DNA of 64,000 nt from Croceibacterium_A sp044506885 (GTDB lineage Bacteria; Pseudomonadota; Alphaproteobacteria; Sphingomonadales; Sphingomonadaceae), in the NCBI GenBank assembly GCA_044506885.1, contig JBIQKC010000002.1, positions 62,001 to 126,000 on the forward strand, in the 5' to 3' direction. Numbering within the stretch: position 1 is the stretch's first letter; each line of letters begins with the position of its first letter. Positions 15,774-25,196 of the stretch are shown here, one piece after another. A model generated the notes under the pieces. It saw only the letters and a program-made list of their open reading frames with translations. It had not been told where the DNA came from and searched no databases. The translations under genes were made by a program, and so were the position numbers.

Positions 15774-17717
15774 ATGGCCCGATCCCCCGCCGGTTCTCCG
15801 CCGCATCCCGCCGGCGCCGAGCGCTTCAACGAGGAGCGCGCGACCTATACCGTGCGCGGATCGGCGCAGCCGGACCTTGCCGCCGGCGTCGATGCGATCC
15901 GCACAGTGGTGCGGACGCTCAGGCCCAAGCCCGGCGTCTACCGGATGCTCGATGCGCGCGGCGACGTGCTCTATGTGGGCAAGGCGCGGGCGCTGAAGAA
16001 CCGGGTGGCCAACTACACCCAGGTCGCCACCCTGTCGGGGCGGTTGCAGCGCATGGTGGCGCAGACGCGGGCGATGGAGATCGTCACCACCAACAGCGAG
16101 GCCGAGGCGCTGCTGCTCGAAGCGCAGCTCATCAAGAGATTTCGCCCGCCTTACAATGTCTTGCTGCGCGACGATAAGAGCTTTCCTTTTATCCTGCTGC
16201 GCGCCGGGCACGATTTTCCCCGGATCATGAAGCACCGCGGCGCGCGCAAGGCCAAAGGGGACTACTACGGCCCGTTCGCCAGCGCCGGCTCGGTCAACAC
16301 CACGATTAACGCATTGCAGAAACTGTTCCTGCTAAGATCCTGCACCGACAGCTTTTTCACCCGGCGCGACCGGCCGTGCCTGCTGTACCAGATCAAGCGC
16401 TGCTCGGCCCCGTGCGTCGGCCGCATCGACGCCGAAGGCTATGCCGAGCTGGTGCGCGAGGCGAAGGAATTCCTCGGCGGCCGATCGGGCGCGGTGCAGA
16501 AGAAGATCGAGGCGCAGATGGCCAGGGCGGCCGAAGCGCTCGATTTCGAGACCGCGGCCACGCTGCGCGACCGGCTGCGCGCGGCGACCTTCATTCAGGG
16601 CGCCCAGGCGGTCAACGCCGAGGGGGTCGGCAATGCCGACGTCTTCGCGCTCGCGGCCAAGGGCGGGCAGGTCGGCATCCAGGCGTTCTTCGTGCGCGGA
16701 GGGCAGAACTGGGGCCACCGGGCGATCTTCCCGACCCATACGCAGGACGTGGCCGAGGACGAGGTGCTCGCGCGCGTGCTGGCGCAGTTCTACGAGGAAG
16801 TGCCGCCGCCGCGCACGATCCTGGTCGATCGGCAACTGCCCGAGCGCGAGCTGCTGGAACAGGCGCTGTGCACGGCGGCCGGGCATCGGGTCGAGATCAG
16901 CGTGCCCCGGCGCGGCGATCGCCGGCGCTTGATGGAACAGGCCGTGCGCAACGCCGCCGAAGCGCTCGACCGCCGCCTCGCCGAAAGCGGCACGCAGGCG
17001 AAGATCCTGCGCGAAATGACCGAATTCCTCGAACTGTCGGAAGAGCCCAGGCGGATCGAGGTCTACGACAACAGCCATATCCAGGGGGACAAGGCGGTCG
17101 GCGCCATGATCGTCGCCGGGCCCGACGGATTCATCAAGAATCAGTACCGCAAGTTCAACATCCGTCAGGCGCAAACCAACGACGACTTCGGCATGATGCG
17201 CGAAGTCATGCAGCGGCGCTTCGCGCGCGCGCAGGAAGACGATCCCGACCGCGACGGCGGGCTGTGGCCCGATCTCGTGCTGATCGACGGCGGCAAGGGG
17301 CAGATGTCGAGCGTGCGGGACGCGCTGGAGGAACTGGGCATCGAGGACGTGCCGCTGATCGGCGTCGCCAAGGGGCCGCACCATGGGCGCGAGGGGCGCG
17401 AGGTGTTCCATTTCCCCGACGGGCGCGAGAAGACGCTGCCGGTCAATTCGCCGGTGCTGTTCCACCTCCAGCGGCTGCGCGACGAGGCGCACCGCTACGC
17501 CATCGGCGCGCACCGGCAGAAGCGCAGCCGGGCGATCTCGGCCTCTCCGCTCGACGAGATTCCTGGCATCGGCCCGGCTCGCAAGCGCGCCTTGCTGCTG
17601 CATTTCGGCACGGCGGGGAAGGTGCGCGCCGCCGCGCTGGACGATCTCAAGCGCGCGCCCGGCGTGAGCGAGGGCGTGGCGCGCGCCGTGTATGACTTCT
17701 ATCATCCGAGCGGCTAG
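15774..17717 (+). CDS. uvrC: excinuclease ABC subunit C
   Basis: The protein has 647 aa, the usual UvrC length. It has an N-terminal GIY-YIG nuclease domain (PGVYRMLDARGDVLYVGKARAL), a UvrB-binding region (AAEALDFETAATLRDRLRA), an RNase H-like nuclease domain (EVYDNSHIQGDKAVGAMIV, DLVLIDGGKGQ) and a C-terminal helix-hairpin-helix pair (LDEIPGIGPARKRALLLHFG). It makes both incisions in nucleotide excision repair. I chose the ATG at 15774; the frame is open upstream to 15687 but reads as a non-conserved extension. Confidence 0.97.
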   Translation: MARSPAGSPPHPAGAERFNEERATYTVRGSAQPDLAAGVDAIRTVVRTLRPKPGVYRMLDARGDVLYVGKARALKNRVANYTQVATLSGRLQRMVAQTRAMEIVTTNSEAEALLLEAQLIKRFRPPYNVLLRDDKSFPFILLRAGHDFPRIMKHRGARKAKGDYYGPFASAGSVNTTINALQKLFLLRSCTDSFFTRRDRPCLLYQIKRCSAPCVGRIDAEGYAELVREAKEFLGGRSGAVQKKIEAQMARAAEALDFETAATLRDRLRAATFIQGAQAVNAEGVGNADVFALAAKGGQVGIQAFFVRGGQNWGHRAIFPTHTQDVAEDEVLARVLAQFYEEVPPPRTILVDRQLPERELLEQALCTAAGHRVEISVPRRGDRRRLMEQAVRNAAEALDRRLAESGTQAKILREMTEFLELSEEPRRIEVYDNSHIQGDKAVGAMIVAGPDGFIKNQYRKFNIRQAQTNDDFGMMREVMQRRFARAQEDDPDRDGGLWPDLVLIDGGKGQMSSVRDALEELGIEDVPLIGVAKGPHHGREGREVFHFPDGREKTLPVNSPVLFHLQRLRDEAHRYAIGAHRQKRSRAISASPLDEIPGIGPARKRALLLHFGTAGKVRAAALDDLKRAPGVSEGVARAVYDFYHPSG

Positions 17718-17743
17718 GGTCAGGTTCCGCAAGGGGGAAAGCG

Positions 17744-18823
17744 ATGACGGGACGCGGGAATCGGCTGGAGAACGGCACCTTCCTGCTGGTCGTCGTGCTC
17801 GTCACGGCACTGTTCGCGTGGCTGACGCTGCCCTATTTCGGCGCGGTTCTGTGGGGCGTGGTGGCGGCGATCCTGTTTACCCCGCTCTATCGCAAGCTGG
17901 CGGCGATGTTTCGCGGGCGGCGCAACCTCGCCGCCGGCGTTACGCTGGTCATCCTGCTGTGCCTCGTCATCGTGCCCGCGATCCTGCTGGCCATCGCGCT
18001 GGTGCAGGAAGCGACCTCGATCTACCTGCGCATCCAGGCGGGAAACCTCGACCTGGCGGAAGTGGTGGGGCGGCTGCGCGCGGCGATGCCGGGCTGGCTG
18101 CGCGATTCGGTCGGCGGCGACTTCACCGACGTCGACCGGCTGCGGGAAATGATCGGCAACGCGCTTTCGGCCGGGGCGCGGAACATCGCCGGGCAGGCGC
18201 TGATGTTCGGGCAAGGCGCGCTCGGGTTCCTCGCCGCTCTCGGCGTGATGCTCTACCTGACCTATTTCCTGCTGCGCGACGGCGATCTCTACGGCCGCCG
18301 GATCAAGGCCGCGATTCCGCTGGAGCCGGGGCTGCGCGACCGGCTGTTGCAGGATTTCGTCACCGTGGTGCGCGCCACGATGAAGGGTTCGGTCGTCGTC
18401 GCGATCATCCAGGGCATTCTGGGCGGAACCATATTCTGGCTGCTGGGCATCGAGGCGGCGCTGCTGTGGGGCCTGCTGATGGGCTTCTTCTCGCTGGTGC
18501 CGGCCGTCGGCACCGGGATCGTCTGGGTGCCGGTGGCCATCTACCTGCTGGCGACGGGGTCCGTCTTCGAAGGCGGCGTGCTGGTGTTCTGCGGCGTGTT
18601 CATCATCGGCATGGTGGACAACCTGCTGCGCCCGATCCTGGTCGGCAAGGATACCAAGCTGCCCGACTTCGTGGTGCTGATTTCCACCGTGGCGGGGCTG
18701 GAGCTGTTCGGCATCTCGGGCTTCATCATCGGCCCGGTGATCGCCGCGCTGTTCGTGTCCGTATGGCGCACCTTCACCGAAATCCGCCTGGCGGAGCAAG
18801 GCGCGCCGGCGGAGGAGGCCTGA
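17744..18823 (+). CDS. AI-2E/PerM-family membrane permease
   Basis: The protein has 359 aa with about eight hydrophobic segments. It shows the family pattern of an N-terminal helix pair, a soluble middle region, and a C-terminal group including GTIFWLLGIEAALLWGLLMG, FFSLVPAVGTGIVWVP and DNLLRPILVGKDTKLPDFVV. Members include TqsA and PerM; substrates are known for few. It starts 26 bases after uvrC with a GGGGGAAAGCG ribosome-binding site, so co-transcription is likely. Function beyond membrane transport is not predicted. Confidence 0.9.
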   Translation: MTGRGNRLENGTFLLVVVLVTALFAWLTLPYFGAVLWGVVAAILFTPLYRKLAAMFRGRRNLAAGVTLVILLCLVIVPAILLAIALVQEATSIYLRIQAGNLDLAEVVGRLRAAMPGWLRDSVGGDFTDVDRLREMIGNALSAGARNIAGQALMFGQGALGFLAALGVMLYLTYFLLRDGDLYGRRIKAAIPLEPGLRDRLLQDFVTVVRATMKGSVVVAIIQGILGGTIFWLLGIEAALLWGLLMGFFSLVPAVGTGIVWVPVAIYLLATGSVFEGGVLVFCGVFIIGMVDNLLRPILVGKDTKLPDFVVLISTVAGLELFGISGFIIGPVIAALFVSVWRTFTEIRLAEQGAPAEEA

Positions 18824-18901
18824 GCCCTCGGGCTTGACCCGCATCAATGGCAAGCGGGCCGCGCGGCGCTATCGAGGAAACGGACGGTCAGGAGGCCCGA
18901 C

Positions 18902-19717
18902 ATGCGCTCGCTTCTGCTTCACGCCAATGGGGACGATGGCTTCGAAGGGCGGCTTCAGGCCGCGCTCGACCTGGCTCGCCAGTTCGATGCCCACATCACC
19001 TGCCTCCAGCCGGTGTCGTTCGAGATCGCGTTTCCGGGCGACACATACGGCACGATGCTGGCCCAGATGCTGCCGGTGGTGCGCGAGGCGGCGGCGCGGT
19101 TTCGCGGGGAAACGGAAGCGCGGCTGGCGAAGGAAGACGTGCGCTGGGAATGGATCGAGGAAGACGGGATCGATGACAGTTGCGTGATCGCCTATGCCGC
19201 GCTGAGCGACCTCGTCGTGATAAGCGCGGCTCCGCGCGATGCGGGCAGGGGCGGGCCGTCGCCGCTGGTGGGGCAAGTGGCGATCCATGGCCGCGCGCCC
19301 TTGCTGGTCATGCCGAAGGAATGGACCGGGCTCGATACCGCCGGGCCGGCTTTCGTGGCGTGGAACGGGTCCGCCGAAGCGTCGCGCGCGTTGCGCGCGG
19401 CGATGCCTTTCCTCAAGCGCGCGTCTGGCGTCGTCCTGGGGACGGTGGCCGAAGGCGATACGCGCGACCGCTTCGACATGCCGCCGCTACGCGGAGCGGG
19501 ATACCTCGCGCGACATGGAATAGAATGCGAAGTGGTCGAGCTTCCGCGCGCATCCGCCGGCGTGGCGGCGACGCTGGAGGACGCGGCGCGGGCGCGCGGC
19601 GCCCGCTACATGGTCATGGGCGCATACGGGCACTCGCGCCTGATGCAGACCCTGTTCGGCGGCGTTACGCGCCACGCGCTGTCGACACCGTCGATGCCGC
19701 TGCTGATGGCGCATTGA
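18902..19717 (+). CDS. universal stress protein family
   Basis: The protein has 271 aa, about the size of two UspA domains. The C-terminal domain carries the nucleotide-binding pattern MGAYGHSRLMQTLFGGVTRH, typical of ATP-binding Usp proteins. The N-terminal half, starting MRSLLLHANGDDGFE, is degenerate and lacks that motif. Usp proteins act in stress tolerance and are often induced by growth arrest. The gene follows the PerM gene after 78 bases on the same strand and converges with tesB. Confidence 0.88.
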   Translation: MRSLLLHANGDDGFEGRLQAALDLARQFDAHITCLQPVSFEIAFPGDTYGTMLAQMLPVVREAAARFRGETEARLAKEDVRWEWIEEDGIDDSCVIAYAALSDLVVISAAPRDAGRGGPSPLVGQVAIHGRAPLLVMPKEWTGLDTAGPAFVAWNGSAEASRALRAAMPFLKRASGVVLGTVAEGDTRDRFDMPPLRGAGYLARHGIECEVVELPRASAGVAATLEDAARARGARYMVMGAYGHSRLMQTLFGGVTRHALSTPSMPLLMAH

Positions 19718-19726
19718 ACGCGTCCT

Positions 19727-20623
19727 TCAGCGGACGGGCCGCATCATCCCTTCCTGCGCCACGCTGGCGACCAGCCGCCCGTCGCGGGTGAAGATCTGCC
19801 CGCGCCCGAAGCCGCGCGCGAGGCCGGACCAGGGGCTGTCGGTTACGTAGAGCAGCCATTCGTCGGCGCGGAAGGGGCCGTGGAACCACAGCGCATGGTC
19901 GAGGCTGGCGGCCTTGATCTCGCCCTTGTGGAAGCTGAGCCCGTGCGGCTGGATCGCCGTCGAGAGCAGCTGGAAATCGCTGGCGTAGGCGAGCACCGCG
20001 CGGTGGATCGGCGGATCGTCGGGGAGCTGGGCCACGGTGCGAAACCAGCAATGCGCCACGGGCTCGCGCTTGCCGGGCGATTGCCAGTTGCGCGGCTCGA
20101 CCGAGCGGATGTCTATCGGCCGCGCGCGGAGCATCAGGTCCTTCAGCGGGCCGTCGGGCATGGTTTCGGCGTAGCGGCGGCGCAGCGCCATATCGGGCTC
20201 CAGCTCCTCGGGCGGAGGAACCTGCGGCATCTGCGCGTGCTGGTGATGCAGGCCCTCCTGCGGCTTCTGGAACGAAGCGATCAGGTTCAGGATCGGCTGT
20301 CCCTTCTGGCTGGCCACGACCCTGCGGTTGGAAAAGCTGGCTCCGTCGAGATCGCGCTTGACCCGGAATTCGATCGGCAGCTCGTCGCTGCCGCCGCGCA
20401 GGAAATAGGCGTGGAGCGAATGGGTGTGGCGATCGTCCGCGACCGTGCGCCGCGCGGCCCCGAGCGCCTGGGCGATCGCCTGACCGCCGAATACGCGTCC
20501 GGCGCCGCCCGCCAGCCTGCGGCCGACGAAGCGGTCGCCACCGCGCGGTTCCAGATCGAGCAGCAGCACCAGCTCTGCGACAAGCTGCTCCGGTGTGGGG
20601 GTGTTCGCGGGGGGCTTCGCCAT
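19727..20623 (-). CDS. tesB: acyl-CoA thioesterase II
   Basis: The protein has 298 aa and is a double hot-dog enzyme. RVFGGQAIAQALGAARRTV lies in the first domain. HRAVLAYASDFQLLSTAI and SLDHALWFHGPFRADEWLL lie in the second and include the Asp and polar residues of the TesB catalytic site. It hydrolyses acyl-CoA to free fatty acid and CoA. The ATG at 20621-20623 follows GCAGGAGTC. The JmjC-like gene starts upstream on the same strand and ends 35 bases before this one. Confidence 0.96.
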   Translation of the reverse strand: MAKPPANTPTPEQLVAELVLLLDLEPRGGDRFVGRRLAGGAGRVFGGQAIAQALGAARRTVADDRHTHSLHAYFLRGGSDELPIEFRVKRDLDGASFSNRRVVASQKGQPILNLIASFQKPQEGLHHQHAQMPQVPPPEELEPDMALRRRYAETMPDGPLKDLMLRARPIDIRSVEPRNWQSPGKREPVAHCWFRTVAQLPDDPPIHRAVLAYASDFQLLSTAIQPHGLSFHKGEIKAASLDHALWFHGPFRADEWLLYVTDSPWSGLARGFGRGQIFTRDGRLVASVAQEGMMRPVR

Positions 20624-20658
20624 GACTCCTGCGCCTTGCGCCGCCATCGGCCTCCAAG

Positions 20659-21540
20659 TCAACGGATGCCCGGCGCCCTTCGCAGCACGCGCCAGGCGAA
20701 TGCCTTGCCCCTGTTGCGGACAGGCCACCGGCCAGGCGCGCGCGGATCGACGCCGAACTTGCGCAGCCACCCGTTGAATGCCCGCGCGTCGGCCTCGGCA
20801 AAGCTCCATTCACTGCGCCAGGTGATCGAGAGCGAGATCGACGGGGCGGGGCCGTTCTTCACGTAGTGCGGCGCCATGACCGGCACATAGATCGCCTCGC
20901 CCGGCGCAAGACGGAAGGTCATGCCGTGGCGGGCGAGATCGTCGTTCCAGCGCAGCTCGCGCCCGCCGCCGGTGTGGTAGGCCTCATGAACCCGGTCGGG
21001 GGCGCATTCGGCGTTGCCGGCTGGAAACACCGTCATCGCCTTGTCCCCGACCAGTTGCATCAGGATGTTGTGCTCGGGGTCGAAGTGGTAAGGCGTCACC
21101 GCGTCGGGGCTGGAGACGAACACGAAGCCCTGGGTCTTCATCATTCGTCCGGTCTTGGCGACGATCTGCCGTTCGATCTCGCCCAGCAGCTCTCCAAGAA
21201 GCGCGGCATAGGCGGGGTGCTGCTCGATATTCTTGAGCACCGCCCAGCTGCGGACGCGCTCGATGCCGCGGATCGTCTCGCCGATGGTCAGGCCGTTGGC
21301 CGCCGGCTTGCCGTCGACTCCGATCGGGAGATCGCCGCGGTTGTATTCGATCGAGCGGGCGGGAAGCGTTTCGGCAAGCTGCGCCAGCGCCTCAAGTTCG
21401 AGCAGCGGATGCGCGCCGAGATTGTGGCGCAGCTTGTGCGGGCCTTCCGGATACGAAGCGGCGAAGTTCGCGCGCGCCAGCGGCGGGAACACCGCTTCTG
21501 GCTCGGCGGCTGCGGCGTATGCTTGGAAATGCCGGGTCAT
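20659..21540 (-). CDS. JmjC/cupin-like protein
   Basis: The protein has 293 aa. A cupin-like core contains TPYHFDPEHNILMQLVGDKA, with an H-x-D iron-type pair, and later APGEAIYVPVMAPHYVKNG with the distal His. These are the expected ligands of an Fe(II)/2-oxoglutarate JmjC-type hydroxylase. No DNA-binding domain is present, although relatives are sometimes labelled transcription factors. The ATG overlaps the stop of the upstream acetyltransferase-like gene (ATGA), so the two are probably made together. The substrate is unknown. Confidence 0.85.
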   Translation of the reverse strand: MTRHFQAYAAAAEPEAVFPPLARANFAASYPEGPHKLRHNLGAHPLLELEALAQLAETLPARSIEYNRGDLPIGVDGKPAANGLTIGETIRGIERVRSWAVLKNIEQHPAYAALLGELLGEIERQIVAKTGRMMKTQGFVFVSSPDAVTPYHFDPEHNILMQLVGDKAMTVFPAGNAECAPDRVHEAYHTGGGRELRWNDDLARHGMTFRLAPGEAIYVPVMAPHYVKNGPAPSISLSITWRSEWSFAEADARAFNGWLRKFGVDPRAPGRWPVRNRGKAFAWRVLRRAPGIR

Positions 21541-22739
21541 GCCGTTCCTATCGGGCCGAGCCCTCTTTCGCAGGCGGACATGGCGCGGAACAGCGTGCGC
21601 CGCGCGCTGCCGCCGATGGCGATGTTGTGGCGCGCGACGGCGCGGCGCTCGCGCCAGAAATGGTCGATCATCGCGTGGTGGGGCGCGGCGCAACTGTCCA
21701 CCCATTCGATGTCGCCGCGCGCCAGCAGGGCGAGGTTTTCGCGCTGGAGCAGCACGCCCGGAGAGTAGCGGGCGAAGCGTTCGTCGAACGTCGTCTTGAA
21801 CGAGAACGCGCCCGGCGGGCAGATGAAGTTGGCGAGCATCGCCAGCGGCCGGCCGTCGAGGCGAACCGCGAGCCGCTCCAGCCTGCCGCGCCGGACGGCT
21901 CCGGCCAGCGCCTCGCGAAACAGCGCGACGGTGCGCGGGTCCGAAGCGAGCGCGGATCCCTGCCGGCCTTTCCACCCGGATTGTTCGAGCGCGAGGAACT
22001 CGTCGATCCACGCGTCCAGCCCTTCGCGATCGGTCGAACGTTCGACGGCGAGCTTGCCTTCTTCCGCCAGCCGCCGATGCTGTCGGCGCAGTTCCTTGCG
22101 CTTCTTGCCCGAGAGCGATTCATCGAGATAGGCTTCGGGAGTCAGGCTGGAGCGAAGCATGGCCCGTTCTTCGCGCATGACGGTAAGGCTGGGCCGTCGC
22201 CGTTCCGCAAGGATCTGGACCAGCGCCTGGTGCAGCGGCCCCTCGGCCGGCAACTGCGACAAGTGCAGGAATAGCCCTGCGCCGGGACGCGTGTCGCACC
22301 ATGCCAGCAATTCGCGCCAGAAGGCGCGCTCGAAGCCCCTGGCGACCAACGGCGTTCCGACAAAGGCGTTGCCGTGGAGCCAGTTGGCGAGATGGGGCAC
22401 GGGCCGGCCATAGTAGCGCGCGGTTCGCGCCAGCGGGATCATGCCGCAGAGCTGGCCTTCCGCTTCGAGGCACAGCAGCCTGACCCTTGCGCGCGGATCG
22501 AAGGCGCGCAGCGCCGGCAGCAGGCACCAGCTTTCGTGGAAGGGGTTCGGCTCGGCCGCCCATTGCGCCAGGGCATCCCACCGCGCCACCTCCTCGGATT
22601 GCTCGAAAGCGCGCCAGTCCCGCTCGACGATGGCGATCCCGAGCGAACCGGGAATCGCGCCCGGCGACCGCCGGGACGGCAGCAGTTCGAGAGCGAGCGT
22701 GGTCACGCGGACGTTAACCTTCGTCGAGGGCGGCGTCAT
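21537..22739 (-). CDS. CelD/BcsL-like GNAT-family acetyltransferase
   Basis: The protein has 400 aa. It resembles the CelD/BcsL acetyltransferase family: an N-terminal half with FHESWCLLPALRAFDP, and a C-terminal GNAT half containing LSGKKRKELRRQHRRLAEEG, LDAWIDEFLALEQSGWKGR and FSFKTTFDERFARYSPGVLL. Members are tied to cellulose or exopolysaccharide acylation, but most are unassigned. No polysaccharide genes are near. It shares a 4-base overlap with the JmjC-like gene, suggesting joint action on one substrate. Its start lies upstream of the hppA terminator. Confidence 0.83.
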   Translation of the reverse strand: MTPPSTKVNVRVTTLALELLPSRRSPGAIPGSLGIAIVERDWRAFEQSEEVARWDALAQWAAEPNPFHESWCLLPALRAFDPRARVRLLCLEAEGQLCGMIPLARTARYYGRPVPHLANWLHGNAFVGTPLVARGFERAFWRELLAWCDTRPGAGLFLHLSQLPAEGPLHQALVQILAERRRPSLTVMREERAMLRSSLTPEAYLDESLSGKKRKELRRQHRRLAEEGKLAVERSTDREGLDAWIDEFLALEQSGWKGRQGSALASDPRTVALFREALAGAVRRGRLERLAVRLDGRPLAMLANFICPPGAFSFKTTFDERFARYSPGVLLQRENLALLARGDIEWVDSCAAPHHAMIDHFWRERRAVARHNIAIGGSARRTLFRAMSACERGLGPIGTA

Positions 22740-22794
22740 TGCCGCTTCGACCGGTCTAGCCCACGCGCGCGAAGGAAAGCCTAACCCGAAAGGT

Positions 22795-22831
22795 AAAGAA
22801 AGCCCCACCCGGCGGATGCCGGATGGGGCTT
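22795..22831 (-). terminator. intrinsic terminator of hppA
   Basis: On the minus strand, AAGCCCCATCCGGC pairs with GCCGGGTGGGGCTT and is followed by TTCTTT. It sits 26 bases after the hppA stop codon, a standard Rho-independent design. Confidence 0.88.
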
Positions 22832-22856
22832 ACGATTGCGAATGAGGCCGAGGCGA

Positions 22857-24953
22857 TCAGCCCGCCGCCAGCGCCGCCAGCAGCAGCAAGGCCACGATAT
22901 TCGTGATCTTGATCATCGGGTTCACTGCCGGGCCGGCGGTGTCCTTGTAGGGATCGCCGACCGTGTCGCCGGTCACCGCGGCCTTGTGGGCTTCGCTGCC
23001 CTTGCCGCCGTGGTTGCCGTCCTCGATGTATTTCTTGGCGTTGTCCCACGCGCCGCCGCCGGCGGTCATCGAGATCGCCAGGAACAGGCCGCCGACGATC
23101 ACGCCCAGCAGCAGCGCGCCGAGCGCGGCGAAGCCGTTCTCCTGCCCCGCGACCAGCGCGATGACGAAATAGACCACGATCGGCGCCAGCACCGGCAGCA
23201 GGCTGGGCACGATCATTTCCTTGATCGCCGCCTTGGTCACGAGGTCCACCGTCTTGGCGTAGTTCGGCTTGCTGGTCCCGGCCATGATGCCCGGATCGTT
23301 GCGGAACTGGTCGCGCACGTCGATCACCACGTCGCCCGCCGCGCGGCCGACGGCCGTCATGCCCATCGATCCGAACAGGTAGGGCAGCAGCGCGCCGAGC
23401 AGCAGGCCGACGATGACGTAGGGATTCTCCAGGCTGAAGTTCACCGTCAGGTCGGGGAAGAAATGCCGCAGGTCGGTGGTGTAGGCGGCGAACAGCACCA
23501 GCGCGGCAAGGCCGGCCGATCCGATGGCGTAACCCTTGGTCACCGCCTTGGTGGTGTTGCCCACGGCATCGAGCAGGTCGGTCTTCTCGCGCACGGAGTC
23601 GTCCAGCCCTGCCATTTCGGCGATGCCGCCGGCGTTGTCGGTGACGGGGCCATAGGCGTCGAGCGCCACGACCATCCCCGCCAGCGCCAGCATCGCCGTC
23701 GCCGCATAGGCGATGCCGATCAGTCCGGCGATCTGGTAGGAGATGATGATGCCGGCGACGATCACGATCGTCGGCAGCGCGGTCGCCTCCAGGCTGATGG
23801 CCAGGCCCTGGATCACGTTGGTGCCGTGGCCGGTTTCCGAAGCCTTGGCGATCGACTTGACCGGGCGGAAGCCGGTGCCGGTGTAGTATTCGGTGATCCA
23901 GATGATGAGGCCGGTGATGACGAGGCCGAGCAGCGCGCAATAGAACAGCTCGCGCCCGTTAAAGTCGGTGCCCGGAATGTCCGCCGCCATGCCGCCAAGG
24001 GCATGGCTGATCGCCCACCAGATGGCCGGGACGGCCAGCACGGCGGAAACGAGGAAGCCCTTGTACATCGCGCCCATGACGTTGTTCGATCCGCCGAGGC
24101 GGACGAAGTAGGTGCCGATGATCGAGGTGACGATGCACACGCCGCCGATCAGCAGCGGCAGCGCCATCAGGTTGCCGAGCAGTTCGCCCGCGCCGGTGAG
24201 CAGCAGGGCGGTCAGCACCATGGTCGCGCCCACGGTGACGACGTAAGTCTCGAACAGGTCGGCCGCCATGCCGGCGCAGTCGCCCACGTTGTCGCCCACG
24301 TTGTCGGCGATCACCGCCGGGTTGCGCGGGTCGTCCTCGGGAATGCCGGCCTCGACCTTGCCGACGAGGTCGGCGCCGACGTCGGCCGCCTTGGTGAAGA
24401 TGCCGCCGCCGAGCCGGGCGAAGATCGAGATCAGCGAAGCGCCGAAGGCGAGGGCGACGAGCCCGTCGACCACCGTGCGGTCTTCACCGCCGACGGTGTA
24501 GCCGCCGGGGCCGGTGAGATACCAGTAGAACACCGCTATCGCGAGCAGCGCGAGGCCCGCCACCAGCATCCCGGTGATCGCGCCGGCGCGGAAGGCGAGG
24601 GTCAGGCCCTGTTGCAGGCCGGTCTGCGCGGCGGCGGCGGTGCGCACGTTGGAGCGGACCGAAATGTTCATGCCGATGAACCCGGCGACGCCCGAGAGGA
24701 TCGCGCCGAGCACGAAGCCCGCCGCGCTGATCGGTCCGAGGAATACCGCGACCACGATCGCCACGACCACGCCGACAATGCCGATGGTGGTGTACTGCCG
24801 CTTCAGGTAGGCTTGCGCGCCTTCCTGGATGGCCCCGGCGATCTGCTGCATCTTTTCCGTGCCGGCGGACGAGCCGAGCACCTGGCGGCTGGTGACGAAG
24901 CCGTAGACCACGGCGAGCAGCCCCAGCGCGATAGCAATCACTGTCAGATCCAT
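22857..24953 (-). CDS. hppA: membrane-bound proton-translocating pyrophosphatase, K+-independent type
   Basis: The protein has 698 aa with about sixteen transmembrane segments. The pyrophosphate-binding loops are present: DVGADLVGKVEAGIPEDDPR, then DNVGDNVGDCAGMAADLFE, then a C-terminal TVGDPYKDTAGPAVNP. The motif GNTTKAVTKGYAIGSA has Lys where K+-dependent pumps have Ala, which marks the K+-independent H+ pump. It couples pyrophosphate hydrolysis to proton export across the inner membrane. I chose the ATG at 24951-24953, spaced from a GGGGGAACG site; another ATG lies nine codons upstream. Confidence 0.97.
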   Translation of the reverse strand: MDLTVIAIALGLLAVVYGFVTSRQVLGSSAGTEKMQQIAGAIQEGAQAYLKRQYTTIGIVGVVVAIVVAVFLGPISAAGFVLGAILSGVAGFIGMNISVRSNVRTAAAAQTGLQQGLTLAFRAGAITGMLVAGLALLAIAVFYWYLTGPGGYTVGGEDRTVVDGLVALAFGASLISIFARLGGGIFTKAADVGADLVGKVEAGIPEDDPRNPAVIADNVGDNVGDCAGMAADLFETYVVTVGATMVLTALLLTGAGELLGNLMALPLLIGGVCIVTSIIGTYFVRLGGSNNVMGAMYKGFLVSAVLAVPAIWWAISHALGGMAADIPGTDFNGRELFYCALLGLVITGLIIWITEYYTGTGFRPVKSIAKASETGHGTNVIQGLAISLEATALPTIVIVAGIIISYQIAGLIGIAYAATAMLALAGMVVALDAYGPVTDNAGGIAEMAGLDDSVREKTDLLDAVGNTTKAVTKGYAIGSAGLAALVLFAAYTTDLRHFFPDLTVNFSLENPYVIVGLLLGALLPYLFGSMGMTAVGRAAGDVVIDVRDQFRNDPGIMAGTSKPNYAKTVDLVTKAAIKEMIVPSLLPVLAPIVVYFVIALVAGQENGFAALGALLLGVIVGGLFLAISMTAGGGAWDNAKKYIEDGNHGGKGSEAHKAAVTGDTVGDPYKDTAGPAVNPMIKITNIVALLLLAALAAG

Positions 24954-25196
24954 GACGCGATCGTTCCCCCTCTCTTCCAACGAAAAACGCGGCCCGATCC
25001 TGCGCCGGGTCCGCGCACGGCATGATGGCTAATGCGCGGGGCGAGGGCGCGCAACCCCAAACACCGGATTTCCCTTGGATAAGGCCGGCCGCCCTCGCGA
25101 GGTCGAGCGGGACGGGCGAGAACAGCGGATTCTTGCCCGATGCGACGGTATATGCGAAATTAACCATAGTCTTGCGCGCGCGTCGCGAAGAACCGG

